Assembly: GCA_036499395.1 (NCBI GenBank)
Contig: DASYDW010000019.1
Location: 1-64,000, forward strand
DNA from: Pirellulales bacterium
GTDB taxonomy: Bacteria; Planctomycetota; Planctomycetia; Pirellulales; JACPPG01
DNA length: 64,000 nt
Direction: 5' to 3'
Position numbers and translations under genes: made by a program. Within the stretch, counting starts at the first letter, position 1; each line of letters starts with the position of its first letter. Shown in pieces: positions 24,795 through 33,255 of the stretch. The notes under the pieces are model-generated. The model saw nothing but the letters and a program-made list of their open reading frames with translations. It was not told the origin of the DNA and did not search any database.

Positions 24795-25361
24795 CTACAG
24801 CGGCTTCGCGTCTTGACGCGGAAACCATTGCAGAACTTCGGATGCCTTTCCGCATCGGCTCTCGGGAACGCGCGACTGGATCTCTTGCAAGAAGTCCCGA
24901 ATGCCGATCACCGCGAGCGATACACGGATTTTTTCACCAAGAGCGCCGATGACGATGACCAACCCATTCGACTTGGAGTAGACGATTTCTTGAATATCGG
25001 TCCAGCGAATAAAGCGGGGCTTGCGCCAGGGAGAAATGCTTTCGATCCCCTCCGGGCTAACGGTGATTCGAAGAGCCATCGATTCAATAAAATAGTAGCC
25101 ACCTCCGATGCCGAAGAACGCGAGTATGAGGGACATTAGGACGTAGTCCGAGACCGTTCGTACCGGGGCCGCAACGAAAAGTATTGCAAGTATTCCGGGA
25201 ATCAACAGTCCTGTCGCGAACCCAAAAGCGCGCAAGTGCCAACCATACCGCAAGACCATGTTTCCCTTTGCGTCCTGCTTGGGGTGTTGCCTTGCCGCCA
25301 GCAACATCCAGACTTGAAATCCGACGGCCACCATCCCAACGATGAACAGGTTTGATTGCAT
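24795..25361 (-). CDS. Small membrane protein with PH-like C-terminal domain, function unknown
   Basis: Protein of 188 aa from ATG 25361; upstream in-frame starts exist but add unlikely sequence. Three hydrophobic helices: ~4-21, ~50-70 and ~78-97. The C-terminal ~85 residues (MALRITVSPEGIESISPW, then RWTDIQEIVYSKSN) resemble bacterial PH-like domains such as those of YdbS-type or bPH proteins. No enzymatic motif. It interrupts the usual pairing of the bi-domain oxidoreductase with the heparinase-like gene and has no obvious ribosome binding site. Function not recognised. Confidence 0.6.
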   Translation of the reverse strand: MQSNLFIVGMVAVGFQVWMLLAARQHPKQDAKGNMVLRYGWHLRAFGFATGLLIPGILAILFVAAPVRTVSDYVLMSLILAFFGIGGGYYFIESMALRITVSPEGIESISPWRKPRFIRWTDIQEIVYSKSNGLVIVIGALGEKIRVSLAVIGIRDFLQEIQSRVPESRCGKASEVLQWFPRQDAKPL

Positions 25362-25668
25362 CACAATGGCACCACGTGGAAGTGACTGAACCGGCCAAAT
25401 GCTGGGTAAATGATGCGGGAGTCGCGCTGAGACGGCGATATGCCCTCGCCGGAACGCCGCTAAGAAAGAATATGGCAACAAAGCGGGCAGTGCCGGGGCA
25501 ACGCAATCTCGACGCGGTTTGCTCTGGTTATGCCGATTCTGGCATTAGTCCAGTGCTGGCCAATGCGGAAGCGCAGCACAGCGACAGCTAGCCGATTGCC
25601 AGTAGCCGCAAATGCGGTGCAGCGACACCGAAATCGCCGCACAGATTCATCAGCGTTTCGCTGATCCT
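25362..25668. other. Intergenic region
   Basis: About 307 bases between two minus-strand genes. Only a minor CCGCA/TGCGG hairpin near 25.61 kb and no gene or clear promoter were seen. Confidence 0.5.
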
Positions 25669-27837
25669 TCAGCTTGCGACGACCGCCCCTTGTGACAGCC
25701 GGGCGATCTCTTCTGCCAGGCCGCGATCCGCGACACCCGCGATCGACAGTCGCCCGTTAACGACCGGTCGACTCCCCTCGGCCAATCTGAGTCCTTGCCC
25801 GGTGGGGCCGACGATCGTCACGAGTCTGACGGGCAGCGTGCCGTTCCCTCGGGCCACTAATGTCGGCACCGGCACGCGCTCGGCGTAGTATTCCGACTCC
25901 CACCCCTCGGCTTGGTCCCCTTCGACGCCGCGGCACAAGTCGATCTTAAAACCGTCGGGCAAATGCAAGGCTATCGACAACTCCTGCCCTCGGGACGTTG
26001 CCCGCCATGAGTCGTTCTCGCGTTGCCAGTCGAGTGAAGCGAGCCTCCAGCGCAACGCTAGTTCATGGCTGCCCGACCCCAACAAGTCGTCAACGATGAG
26101 ATAGGAGTCAACCACGCGCAAGATCGACCGACGATGCACCACCCGTCCCGGCAGACGGCGATAGCCGTAATGCTCGCCAGAGATGAACGTCGCCCGGCCA
26201 TCCAGCGAGAATGCATAGGCCAGGTGTCGGGACTGTATCCAGCGAAACCACAGGAAGGCCGGCCCGCGCACCATCTGGTCCTGGCCATCAACCTCGACGG
26301 TGTTATGACCGGCCGTGGATTCGAAAAAATGTTGCCACGGTGGATCGCTGTAATATTTATAGCTGCCGCCATCGCGCAGCACGTTCAGGCCGTCGTACCA
26401 AAGATCGACGTGCAGCATGTCGGCCTGCGCAGGTCGATCGCGATAAGCGTGAATCCGGGTTAGCAACCACGAACGTGGCCCGCTCGTGACGTAATAGCCC
26501 CCTTGCGGCGCCTCGAAATGAGCCGGCCGCTTCGCCTTGGATGGCCCGTTCGTAGCGGCGACCGGCGCGGTCATCGACTCGGGCCCGCAGAGCCACAGCA
26601 TCTGCTCGTCCCATGGACCTGGCGGAAAGGCCCGCGTGCCGTGCAAGGTGTAATGCATGGCCTGCGCAACCGGCCGATAGTCGGTGTAATCGCAAGTGCT
26701 CAGCGGCAGCATGATGGCGCCGTCGTTAGCGCCGTAGTTCGGCGCTTGCCCCGTGCTGGGCTCGATCATGACCAATAGCCAGTCGAGCGATTTAGCGAGC
26801 GGTGCGCGTACTTCCGGCAGTCGATCGCCGTGCAATCTGCCGAGATGGATGGCCCACAGCAGATCGTCCAGCATCACGCGGTGGTAATTCATGCTGTGCT
26901 GCACGTACGAACCGTCGGGCTGGATCTGCCGAGCCACCTCTTCGCAGATCACGCGCCGTCCCCATTCGCGCCATGAGTTGGCCCGGCGCAACTCGGGGAA
27001 CATCAACCCTAATGTCCACAGGCCGATGGCCTCGCTGATCGCGTGGTTGTTCTTCTGGCTGCGGGCATAGACGATATTGTCCTCGATGATTCGGCCCGTC
27101 AGGTACGCCAATTCCGTCAGCCGATGGTAAGACTCGGCCTTCGCGCCGGGCGCATCGACGAACGCGCACGCCGCGAATACCCACGACAACAGCCGAACGG
27201 TCGACTCCTGTCCGCAAACCCATTGCACGCTGGCGGCGAAGGGGTTTTGCCGGTCCCAGTCCGCGACCATTTGCCAAAACAACTCGGCGGCCGGTGACGC
27301 CGGATTGCGCGCGCTATCCCGCGCCAGTAGTAGCGCAGTCTGGAAGCGGGCCGGTTCCCAAGCGCACTTCATATCCGCGCGGCGGGGATCGAATTGCCGG
27401 TAGTCGCGCCGCGTCTCTCCCGCCGGCCACGGCACGTCATGCAGCGGGTCGCGAGTGAAATCGATCGGCCAACCGACTTTCGTCCGGTGATGATGAAAGA
27501 GCAGCATCTCGCCGCGTGGCAACGATTCGACCCACGTCCCGACGCGCTCTTGCCACAGCGCATCATCCGCGACCTCGTGTAACGCGGGCCGCAGTCGCGG
27601 GATCTGCGTCGGGCCGATAAAGAATCGCTCGGCGCGACGTCGCCAGTTCGCCAGCGCCATGTCCGGCGTGTAGCCAGCGACCATTTCGCGTTCAAAATGT
27701 CCGTCGCCGAGTTCGTGCTTCAGCCGGTCGCTGCTATCCAGCCCAAACCGTCCTTTGAGGACGTGCCAGGTGCGGCGCGGAACATTCTCCCAGCCAACGG
27801 CGCGCACCAGCCAGTACATTCGGGCCAATCGATTCAT
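25669..27837 (-). CDS. Heparinase II/III-like polysaccharide lyase family protein
   Basis: Protein of 722 aa with the two-domain layout of heparinase II/III-like proteins: an N-terminal alpha/alpha-toroid (~90-430) and a beta-sandwich (~450-700). Visible segments include QKNNHAISEAIGLW, SMNYHRVMLDDLLW and MLHVDLWYDGLNVLRDGGSY, then FFESTAGHNTVEVDGQDQM, which carry the conserved His/Tyr/Asn residues of the family. No signal peptide is evident (starts MNRLARMYWLVRAVGW), as in many EPS-cluster members whose role may be uronic-acid-polymer modification or lysis. Divergent from the NusG-like gene. Probable functional partner of the bi-domain oxidoreductase. Confidence 0.9.
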   Translation of the reverse strand: MNRLARMYWLVRAVGWENVPRRTWHVLKGRFGLDSSDRLKHELGDGHFEREMVAGYTPDMALANWRRRAERFFIGPTQIPRLRPALHEVADDALWQERVGTWVESLPRGEMLLFHHHRTKVGWPIDFTRDPLHDVPWPAGETRRDYRQFDPRRADMKCAWEPARFQTALLLARDSARNPASPAAELFWQMVADWDRQNPFAASVQWVCGQESTVRLLSWVFAACAFVDAPGAKAESYHRLTELAYLTGRIIEDNIVYARSQKNNHAISEAIGLWTLGLMFPELRRANSWREWGRRVICEEVARQIQPDGSYVQHSMNYHRVMLDDLLWAIHLGRLHGDRLPEVRAPLAKSLDWLLVMIEPSTGQAPNYGANDGAIMLPLSTCDYTDYRPVAQAMHYTLHGTRAFPPGPWDEQMLWLCGPESMTAPVAATNGPSKAKRPAHFEAPQGGYYVTSGPRSWLLTRIHAYRDRPAQADMLHVDLWYDGLNVLRDGGSYKYYSDPPWQHFFESTAGHNTVEVDGQDQMVRGPAFLWFRWIQSRHLAYAFSLDGRATFISGEHYGYRRLPGRVVHRRSILRVVDSYLIVDDLLGSGSHELALRWRLASLDWQRENDSWRATSRGQELSIALHLPDGFKIDLCRGVEGDQAEGWESEYYAERVPVPTLVARGNGTLPVRLVTIVGPTGQGLRLAEGSRPVVNGRLSIAGVADRGLAEEIARLSQGAVVAS

Positions 27838-28243
27838 GCCGGACGTTGCTCACGATTGTTACGTGTACACCGCGCACGATGGCCGCGGCTCGAATCGGAA
27901 AAGGCCGCCAAGCTGGGCGACCTGCGCAGACTCATTTGGTCGCTCGCAACGCCCGCGAAGGAGCGTCTCAATCCCCTCTGTAGAGGCTGCGGCCGGTCAA
28001 TCGTCTTGCGCGCAAAATGCGGCCACGACGAGGCCTTACGACGGCATGGAAGAGCCGTGCGGACCATCGACAACGTTGTTTCAGATGTGTAGTCTAAAAG
28101 CTGGAAATCTAACACTTCATGCTGCCTGCAAACTACCGGTCTCGGCGGTCGATTCTCAGCCCGAACCCTGATCCATTCAGGGGCACCGGGGAGTACCGGA
28201 AACACGGCGACGTCCGAGTCGGTAATCTAAGCTACCATTGTAG

Positions 28244-28260
28244 TTCGCGCACTGCGCGAA
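28244..28260 (+). promoter_or_regulatory. Perfect 7-bp hairpin in the NusG-paralog leader
   Basis: TTCGCGC (28244-28250) and GCGCGAA (28254-28260) pair around ACT. It lies about 75 nt before the T7 tract of the shared leader element. A pause or regulatory hairpin is possible; not shown. Confidence 0.35.
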
Positions 28261-28332
28261 GCCGCGGCCGGGGTCAGCAATGGCCACCAATGACCGCGTC
28301 GAAATAGCGTGTACGAAAAGAGCGATGATCAA

Positions 28333-28377
28333 TTTTTTTAGGGGACGAGTGTCACCCACGGGAACGGAGTGCGCGCC
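28333..28377 (+). repeat. Leader repeat, copy 2 (T7 tract plus 28-bp element)
   Basis: Seven T at 28333-28339, then TGTCACCCA at 28350-28358 and GGGAACGGAGTGCGCGCC at 28360-28377. Bases 28350-28377 match 5305-5332 with one mismatch. The element is about 170 nt upstream of the NusG-like start codon and in the same orientation as in copy 1. Confidence 0.75.
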
Positions 28378-28549
28378 CACGACCTCGCGTCTGATCCAGC
28401 TCCCACGACGCCCAATTCTCGACGACTGATCGCGCTTCGTCCAGCCCATGCTTCCTTGGACCGTACAAATCGGTAATTGCGGATAGCTTCGCCGGTCGAA
28501 TCGTCGGACCCGACGAATTGACTCCCCGAGTAATTGTGAAAAGCCACTA

Positions 28550-29113
28550 ATGCCGATCCTGGCTCCTGAACTAAGCCTGTACCCTGCTGATCTGTTCGAC
28601 CGCGTCGACGCGGCCGCCGACGCCGACGCGCGTTGGTGGGCCCTGTACAGCCTGCCACGTCAGGAAAAGCAGTTGATGCGCCGACTGCACGTCCAGGACA
28701 CTTCGTTCTATGCCCCCGTCGTGGCGAAGCGCAGCCGGGCCCCCTCGGGCCGGGTGCGCGTCTCGCATGTTCCGCTGTTCGGCGGTTACGTGTTCCTATA
28801 CGGCAATGGTGCCCAGCGCCATACGGCGATGACGACCAATTGTGTCTCGCGCTGCCTGGAAGTCGCCGACGGCAAAGAGCTGACTCGCGACCTGCGCGCG
28901 ATTCACAAGCTAATCGCCTCGGGCGAGCCGCTAACCGCCGAGGCACGGCTCGAAGCCGGCCAGGCCGTTCGCATTCGCTCGGGCGCCCTTGCGGGGATGG
29001 AAGGCGTCGTCATTCGCCGCGCGAACGAAACACGGCTGCTGGTTGCGGTGAATTTTTTGCAGCGAGGCGCTTCGGTGCTGGTGGATGATTGCCAGCTCGA
29101 GCAGTTGGTGTGA
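28550..29113 (+). CDS. Specialised NusG paralog (RfaH/UpxY/LoaP-like antiterminator)
   Basis: Transcription elongation factor of 187 aa expected to bind RNA polymerase and promote readthrough of long operons. Residues ~27-120 are a NusG N-terminal domain (WWALYSLPRQEKQLMRRL, and PLFGGYVFLY at 75-84); residues ~136-187 are a KOW domain (GQAVRIRSGALAGMEGVVI). It is not the housekeeping NusG: it lacks secE/rpl neighbours and heads an EPS/nonulosonate operon, the position typical of UpxY, LoaP and RfaH-type factors. The 0.7-kb leader in front and the following >16 kb of + strand genes fit such a role. Confidence 0.88.
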   Translation: MPILAPELSLYPADLFDRVDAAADADARWWALYSLPRQEKQLMRRLHVQDTSFYAPVVAKRSRAPSGRVRVSHVPLFGGYVFLYGNGAQRHTAMTTNCVSRCLEVADGKELTRDLRAIHKLIASGEPLTAEARLEAGQAVRIRSGALAGMEGVVIRRANETRLLVAVNFLQRGASVLVDDCQLEQLV

Positions 29114-29276
29114 TAAGCGCACCCGCCGATTAGCTCGCTGATCAGGATCGGTCGGCGGCACACAACACCCTTGTAGAACAAAACCCAAGCTGCCGGCACG
29201 CAGGATTCGTGCAGAGCGAGCCAATTCTCAATAACGAAGACCGGCCGTCATTACGCGTCGGAAACTCGCCCAGCAA

Positions 29277-30332
29277 GTGCCGCACTCCCCTTCGACATTC
29301 CTCATAGGCGACACGCCCGTCGGCGCCGGTCATCCGGCCTTTCTGATCGCCGAGATCGGGCAAGCCCACGACGGTAGCCTGGGCACAGCGCACGCCTATA
29401 TTGACGCCGTGGCGCGGACGGGCGCGAATGCCGTCAAGTTTCAGACGCACATCGCGGCTGCCGAATCGACGCCATCCGAGCAATTCCGCGTCAAGTTCTC
29501 GCCACAGGACGCGACGCGTTATGACTATTGGAAGCGGATGGAGTTTACGGCCGACCAATGGCACGGCCTGGCCCGACATGCGGCCGACCGTGGTTTAATC
29601 TTCCTTTCGTCGGCCTTCTCGCTAGAAGCGGTCGAACTGCTGGATCGCCTCGAGATGGCGGCTTGGAAAGTCGGCGCCGGCGAAGTTGGCAGTTTGCCGA
29701 TGCTCGAAAGGATGGCCAAAACCCGACGCCCCGTTCTGCTGTCGAGCGGGCTATCCTCGTGGGCCGACATGGACGCCGCTGTGGAATGCGTGACACAGCA
29801 GGGTGCGCCAGCGGCCGTGCTGCAATGCACGACGGCCTACCCCTGCCCGCCGGAAAAGACCGGGCTGAACGTTATCGAAGAGTTGCGGACCCGCTACGGC
29901 TGCCCCGCTGGTCTGTCGGATCATTCTGGCAAGATTTACGCCGGGCTGTCCGCGATCACGCTGGGAGCTAACCTGATCGAAGTGCATGTTGTCTTCTCGC
30001 GCGAGTGCTTCGGCCCTGACGTCCCGGCCTCGTTGACGACCGACGAGTTGCGCCAGTTGGTCGACGGGACCCGCTTCATCGAGACAGCGCTGGCCCACCC
30101 GATCGACAAGGAATCGATGGCCAACGATTTGGCCGGGCTACGGCGCACCTTTGGCAAGAGCGTCGTGGCTGCCCGCGCTTTACCGGCCGGCTACCGCATC
30201 ACAGCCGAAGACATTGCCTTCAAGAAACCAGGTACTGGCATACCCGCCAGTCGCTTTCAAAGCGTGATTGGAACGACCACGAAACGCCCCATTGCGGCCG
30301 ACACGCTTTTGTCGGAGGACGATTTTGAGTAA
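29277..30332 (+). CDS. neuB: NeuB-family nonulosonate (sialic acid-like) synthase
   Basis: Condenses PEP with a 6-carbon amino sugar (ManNAc or a 2,4-diamino-trideoxy sugar) to a 9-carbon nonulosonic acid. The 351-aa protein from GTG 29277 has the TIM-barrel part FLIAEIGQAHDGSLGTA, AVKFQTH, GLSDHSG and IEVHVVFSRECFGPD, and a C-terminal antifreeze-like SAF domain (~285-351: ARALPAGYRITAEDI). neuC and neuA follow. Whether the product is Neu5Ac, legionaminic or pseudaminic acid cannot be decided from sequence alone. Confidence 0.9.
   Translation: MPHSPSTFLIGDTPVGAGHPAFLIAEIGQAHDGSLGTAHAYIDAVARTGANAVKFQTHIAAAESTPSEQFRVKFSPQDATRYDYWKRMEFTADQWHGLARHAADRGLIFLSSAFSLEAVELLDRLEMAAWKVGAGEVGSLPMLERMAKTRRPVLLSSGLSSWADMDAAVECVTQQGAPAAVLQCTTAYPCPPEKTGLNVIEELRTRYGCPAGLSDHSGKIYAGLSAITLGANLIEVHVVFSRECFGPDVPASLTTDELRQLVDGTRFIETALAHPIDKESMANDLAGLRRTFGKSVVAARALPAGYRITAEDIAFKKPGTGIPASRFQSVIGTTTKRPIAADTLLSEDDFE
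30314..30318 (+). promoter_or_regulatory. Ribosome binding site GGAGG deciding the TTG start of neuC
   Basis: GGAGG lies 6 nt before TTG 30325, inside the end of neuB. It sets the neuC start despite the rare codon. Confidence 0.7.
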
Positions 30333-31491
30333 CGCCCAGCGACGTAAAGTCTGCGTTGTGCTCGTCGACCGTGCCAATTACGGCCGGTTGAAGCCGGTCA
30401 TGCACGCCATTGCCGAACACCCCGACCTGCAGTTGCAGGTTGTTTGTTCCGGCACCATGGTGCTCGAACGGTTCCAGCAACCGGTCGAGGTCGTGCGTGC
30501 CGATGGCTTTCATGTCGACGGCGAAGTCTACATGGAACTGGAAGGCTCGACGCCCACGACGATGGCCAAGAGTGTCGGCTTCGGTATGGTGGAATTCTCC
30601 AGCGAATTCCAACGATTGAAGCCTGACGTGGTGTTGATGATCGGCGACCGGTACGAAGCCCTGGCCGCCACGATCGCCGCGGCCTACATGAATCTGTGCA
30701 TCGTGCATATCCAGGGGGGCGAAGTGTCGGGCTCGATCGACGAAAGCGCCCGCCACGCCATCAGCAAGTTCGCCCACTTCCACTTCCCAAGTACGAAGCG
30801 TTCGGCCGAATACCTGGTGCGCATGGGTGAGCGGCCCGATACGATCCTCGGCACGGGCTGCCCTTCGAGCGATATTGCCCGCACGCTGGACCGCACGCTC
30901 GATCCGGCGATCGTGAACTCGCGCGGCGGTGGTGCCACGATCGACGTGACGAAACCGTTCTTCCTGGTCCTGTTTCATCCCACAACCACTGAATTCGGTG
31001 GCGAGCGGGCGCAGATGGAAGCCCTGCTGACGGCGCTCGATCGGCTACAGACGCAGACCGTGCTTTTGTGGCCTAATATCGACGCCGGCTCGGACCATAT
31101 CAGCAAGGCGATTCGCGTCTTCCGCGAGAAACGCAGCACGACCTGGATGCGAACGCTGACGAACCTGACGCCGGAAAAATATCTGAAAGTGTTGTCCAAC
31201 ACAGCGTGCGCTATCGGCAACTCGAGCAGCTTCGTCCGTGACGCCGGTTACTTCGGCACGCCGGTCGTGCTCGTCGGCCACCGGCAGGAAGGGCGCGAAC
31301 ACGACGGCCACGTGGCACCGACCGATCCGACGCCGGACGCCATCGAGGCCGCGCTGCGTAAGCATCTGGCCCACGGCCGGTACGCCCCCAGCACACTGTA
31401 CGGCGACGGGCATGTGTCGGAGCGGATCGCGACCGGCTTGGCTTCGTTGAAGCCCTATGTGCAAAAGCGATTGCATTTCATCTACGACTAA
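30325..31491 (+). CDS. neuC: NeuC-family UDP-GlcNAc 2-epimerase (hydrolysing)
   Basis: Releases ManNAc (or a related amino sugar) from the UDP-sugar, giving the NeuB substrate. From TTG 30325 it is 388 aa, overlapping neuB by 8 nt. Family segments include DRANYGRLKPVM, VLMIGDRYEALAATIAA, VHIQGGEVSGSIDESARHAISK and GNSSSFVRDAGYFGTPVV. It is a distinct paralog from the non-hydrolysing WecB at 20.0 kb. Relatives act on UDP-GlcNAc (sialic acid route) or UDP-diNAcBac (legionaminic acid route). Confidence 0.88.
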   Translation: MSNAQRRKVCVVLVDRANYGRLKPVMHAIAEHPDLQLQVVCSGTMVLERFQQPVEVVRADGFHVDGEVYMELEGSTPTTMAKSVGFGMVEFSSEFQRLKPDVVLMIGDRYEALAATIAAAYMNLCIVHIQGGEVSGSIDESARHAISKFAHFHFPSTKRSAEYLVRMGERPDTILGTGCPSSDIARTLDRTLDPAIVNSRGGGATIDVTKPFFLVLFHPTTTEFGGERAQMEALLTALDRLQTQTVLLWPNIDAGSDHISKAIRVFREKRSTTWMRTLTNLTPEKYLKVLSNTACAIGNSSSFVRDAGYFGTPVVLVGHRQEGREHDGHVAPTDPTPDAIEAALRKHLAHGRYAPSTLYGDGHVSERIATGLASLKPYVQKRLHFIYD

Positions 31492-31509
31492 CGGCAGACC
31501 ACACGCTAA

Positions 31510-32232
31510 ATGTTACGAGTCCTGGGCATCGTGACGGCGCGCGGCGGATCCAAGGGGATCCCGCGCAAAAACACCACGCGCGTCGCTGGTAAGCCGCTGA
31601 TCGCTTACACGGCCGATGCTGCGCACGCATCGCAACATTTGGCGCGGGTCGTTCTTTCCACTGACGATGACGAAATCGCCCAGGTAGGACGCGACCTCGG
31701 CCTGGAAGTTCCCTTCATGCGGCCAGCCGAGTTGGCCAAAGACGACACGCCCTCGCTGCCGGTCGTGCAGGATGTGGTGCGACGCTTGGAAGCGGCCGGT
31801 GACCATTTCGACGCGATCTTCACGCTGCAACCAACAAACCCCCTGCGGCTGCCCTCGGATATCGATGGCGCGATCGAACTGCTCGATCGTACCGGCGCCG
31901 ATTCCGTAATTTCATTCGTCGACGTCGGCGAGCGACATCCGGCACGCATGAAGTTCGTCACCCCCGAAGGACGAGTGCAGGATCCACCGTTTGCCGAATC
32001 GTTCGAAGGACAACGCCGCCAGGACCTGCAAAAACTCTATCTGCGCGACGGCTCGGTTTACGTCACGCGTCGTGACGTGCTGATGAATCAGAATTCCTTC
32101 AAAGGGACCGACTGCCGTGCCTGGCTGATGCCGCCCGAGCGGTCGTGCAACGTCGACGTGCCGTTCGATTTGTTCCTTGTCGAGTGCTTGTTGCAATATC
32201 ACGCGGCGCACGCCGGGAGCGAAGCGGGTTGA
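31510..32232 (+). CDS. neuA: Acylneuraminate cytidylyltransferase family protein
   Basis: Activates the nonulosonic acid as its CMP-sugar using CTP. It is 240 aa with the nucleotide-binding signature ARGGSKGIPRKN at 10-21, then LQPTNPLR and the ERHPARMKF region of NeuA-type enzymes, and a D residue set for Mg binding near the C-terminus. It follows neuC by 18 nt and overlaps the start of the next gene. Completes neuB-neuC-neuA; no recognisable sialyltransferase was seen in the window. Confidence 0.9.
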   Translation: MLRVLGIVTARGGSKGIPRKNTTRVAGKPLIAYTADAAHASQHLARVVLSTDDDEIAQVGRDLGLEVPFMRPAELAKDDTPSLPVVQDVVRRLEAAGDHFDAIFTLQPTNPLRLPSDIDGAIELLDRTGADSVISFVDVGERHPARMKFVTPEGRVQDPPFAESFEGQRRQDLQKLYLRDGSVYVTRRDVLMNQNSFKGTDCRAWLMPPERSCNVDVPFDLFLVECLLQYHAAHAGSEAG

Positions 32233-33185
32233 AAATCCTCATCGCCGAGTCGAGTGGTTTTTCCCCCGTTGCCTTGCGAACCTTGCGGAGCGTGGCCGAA
32301 GTTGTTGAAGCGGACCTCGATCGGGCCTCGCTTCTGGCCGCTTGCCGTGACGTCGACGTGCTGTGGGTACGATTGCGAAATCACATTGATGCTGAAATCT
32401 TCGACGCTGCACCAAAATTAAAGATCGTCGTGACGCCGACCACGGGGCTGAATCATATCGATCAGGCCGAGGCTGCCCGACGCGGCATTCAGATCGTTTC
32501 GCTGCGTGGCGAGGTCGATTTCCTGAAGGATGTACGCGCCACTGCCGAGCTGACGGTGTCGCTGTTGTTGGCACTTTTGCGCCAGGTCCCGTCGGCTGCC
32601 GCGGACGTGCGGGATGGAAATTGGGACCGCGACGCGTTTCAAGGACGCGAGCTGTATGGCAAGACCGCCGGCATCGTCGGTTACGGCCGGCTGGGACATA
32701 TCGTCGCCCGCTATTTGCAGGCCTTTGACATGCGTGTGCTGGTCACGGATCCGGATGTCGATCCCGAGGACATTGCCCCTGGATTAACGAAGGTGCCGCT
32801 AGCAAAGCTGCTGCGGGAAGCGGACATTGTTTCGCTGCACGTGAATCTGTGCGACGATACCTACGGCTTCTTCGGTCGCAGCGAGTTCGAGAGCATGCGG
32901 CCCGGCGCCTGGTTCATCAATACGGCCCGCGGCGAGCTGATCGACGAGCAGGCGCTGCTCGATGCCCTGGAGTCAGGCCGGTTGGCCGGCGCGGCGGTGG
33001 ACGTTTTGTGCGACGAAAAATCGACGGGCATGGCGAGCCATCCGCTGGTCGAGTACGCCCGAACGCATCCGCAATTGATCATCACTCCGCACATCGGTGG
33101 CTGCACGGAAGAATCGATGGAAAAAACCGAACGGTTCCTAGCCGGTCGGTTAGCTGCGCAGTTGGCCACGAGCGCCACGAACTGA
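32229..33185 (+). CDS. D-2-hydroxyacid dehydrogenase (SerA-like)
   Basis: NAD-dependent D-2-hydroxyacid dehydrogenase of 318 aa. TTG 32229 overlaps the neuA stop by 4 nt and has GGGAG at 32215-32219; the in-frame upstream start would run through neuA. Nucleotide motif GIVGYGRLG at 148-156; catalytic Arg234 (NTARGEL), Glu263 and His288 (TPHIGG) are all present. Lacks the regulatory ACT domain of full SerA. Its tight coupling with neuA suggests a role in nonulosonate or sugar-acid chemistry, but the substrate is unknown; it could also be a stray phosphoglycerate-dehydrogenase-like enzyme. Confidence 0.87.
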   Translation: MKILIAESSGFSPVALRTLRSVAEVVEADLDRASLLAACRDVDVLWVRLRNHIDAEIFDAAPKLKIVVTPTTGLNHIDQAEAARRGIQIVSLRGEVDFLKDVRATAELTVSLLLALLRQVPSAAADVRDGNWDRDAFQGRELYGKTAGIVGYGRLGHIVARYLQAFDMRVLVTDPDVDPEDIAPGLTKVPLAKLLREADIVSLHVNLCDDTYGFFGRSEFESMRPGAWFINTARGELIDEQALLDALESGRLAGAAVDVLCDEKSTGMASHPLVEYARTHPQLIITPHIGGCTEESMEKTERFLAGRLAAQLATSATN

Positions 33186-33255
33186 CGTTCCACATTTCCT
33201 GGACAGTGTCGGACGCCGACCGACAAGAATAAAAACGGCAGAAGGAACGCCACGC

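Larger units (their letters stand above)
27838..28549. other. Long non-coding leader between divergent genes
   Basis: About 710 bases with no convincing gene. It contains a small hairpin (CCCTGA 28166-28171 / TCAGGG 28177-28182), a stronger hairpin at 28244-28260, and the second copy of the T7-plus-28-bp element (28333-28377) before the NusG-like gene. Promoters for both divergent genes should be here but none matches consensus well by eye. Confidence 0.6.

Noticed and set aside
28150-28549. A classical ops or JUMPstart element before the NusG paralog
   Set aside because: I looked for GGCGGTAGCGT-type sequence and did not find it; only the separate 28-bp shared element is present.
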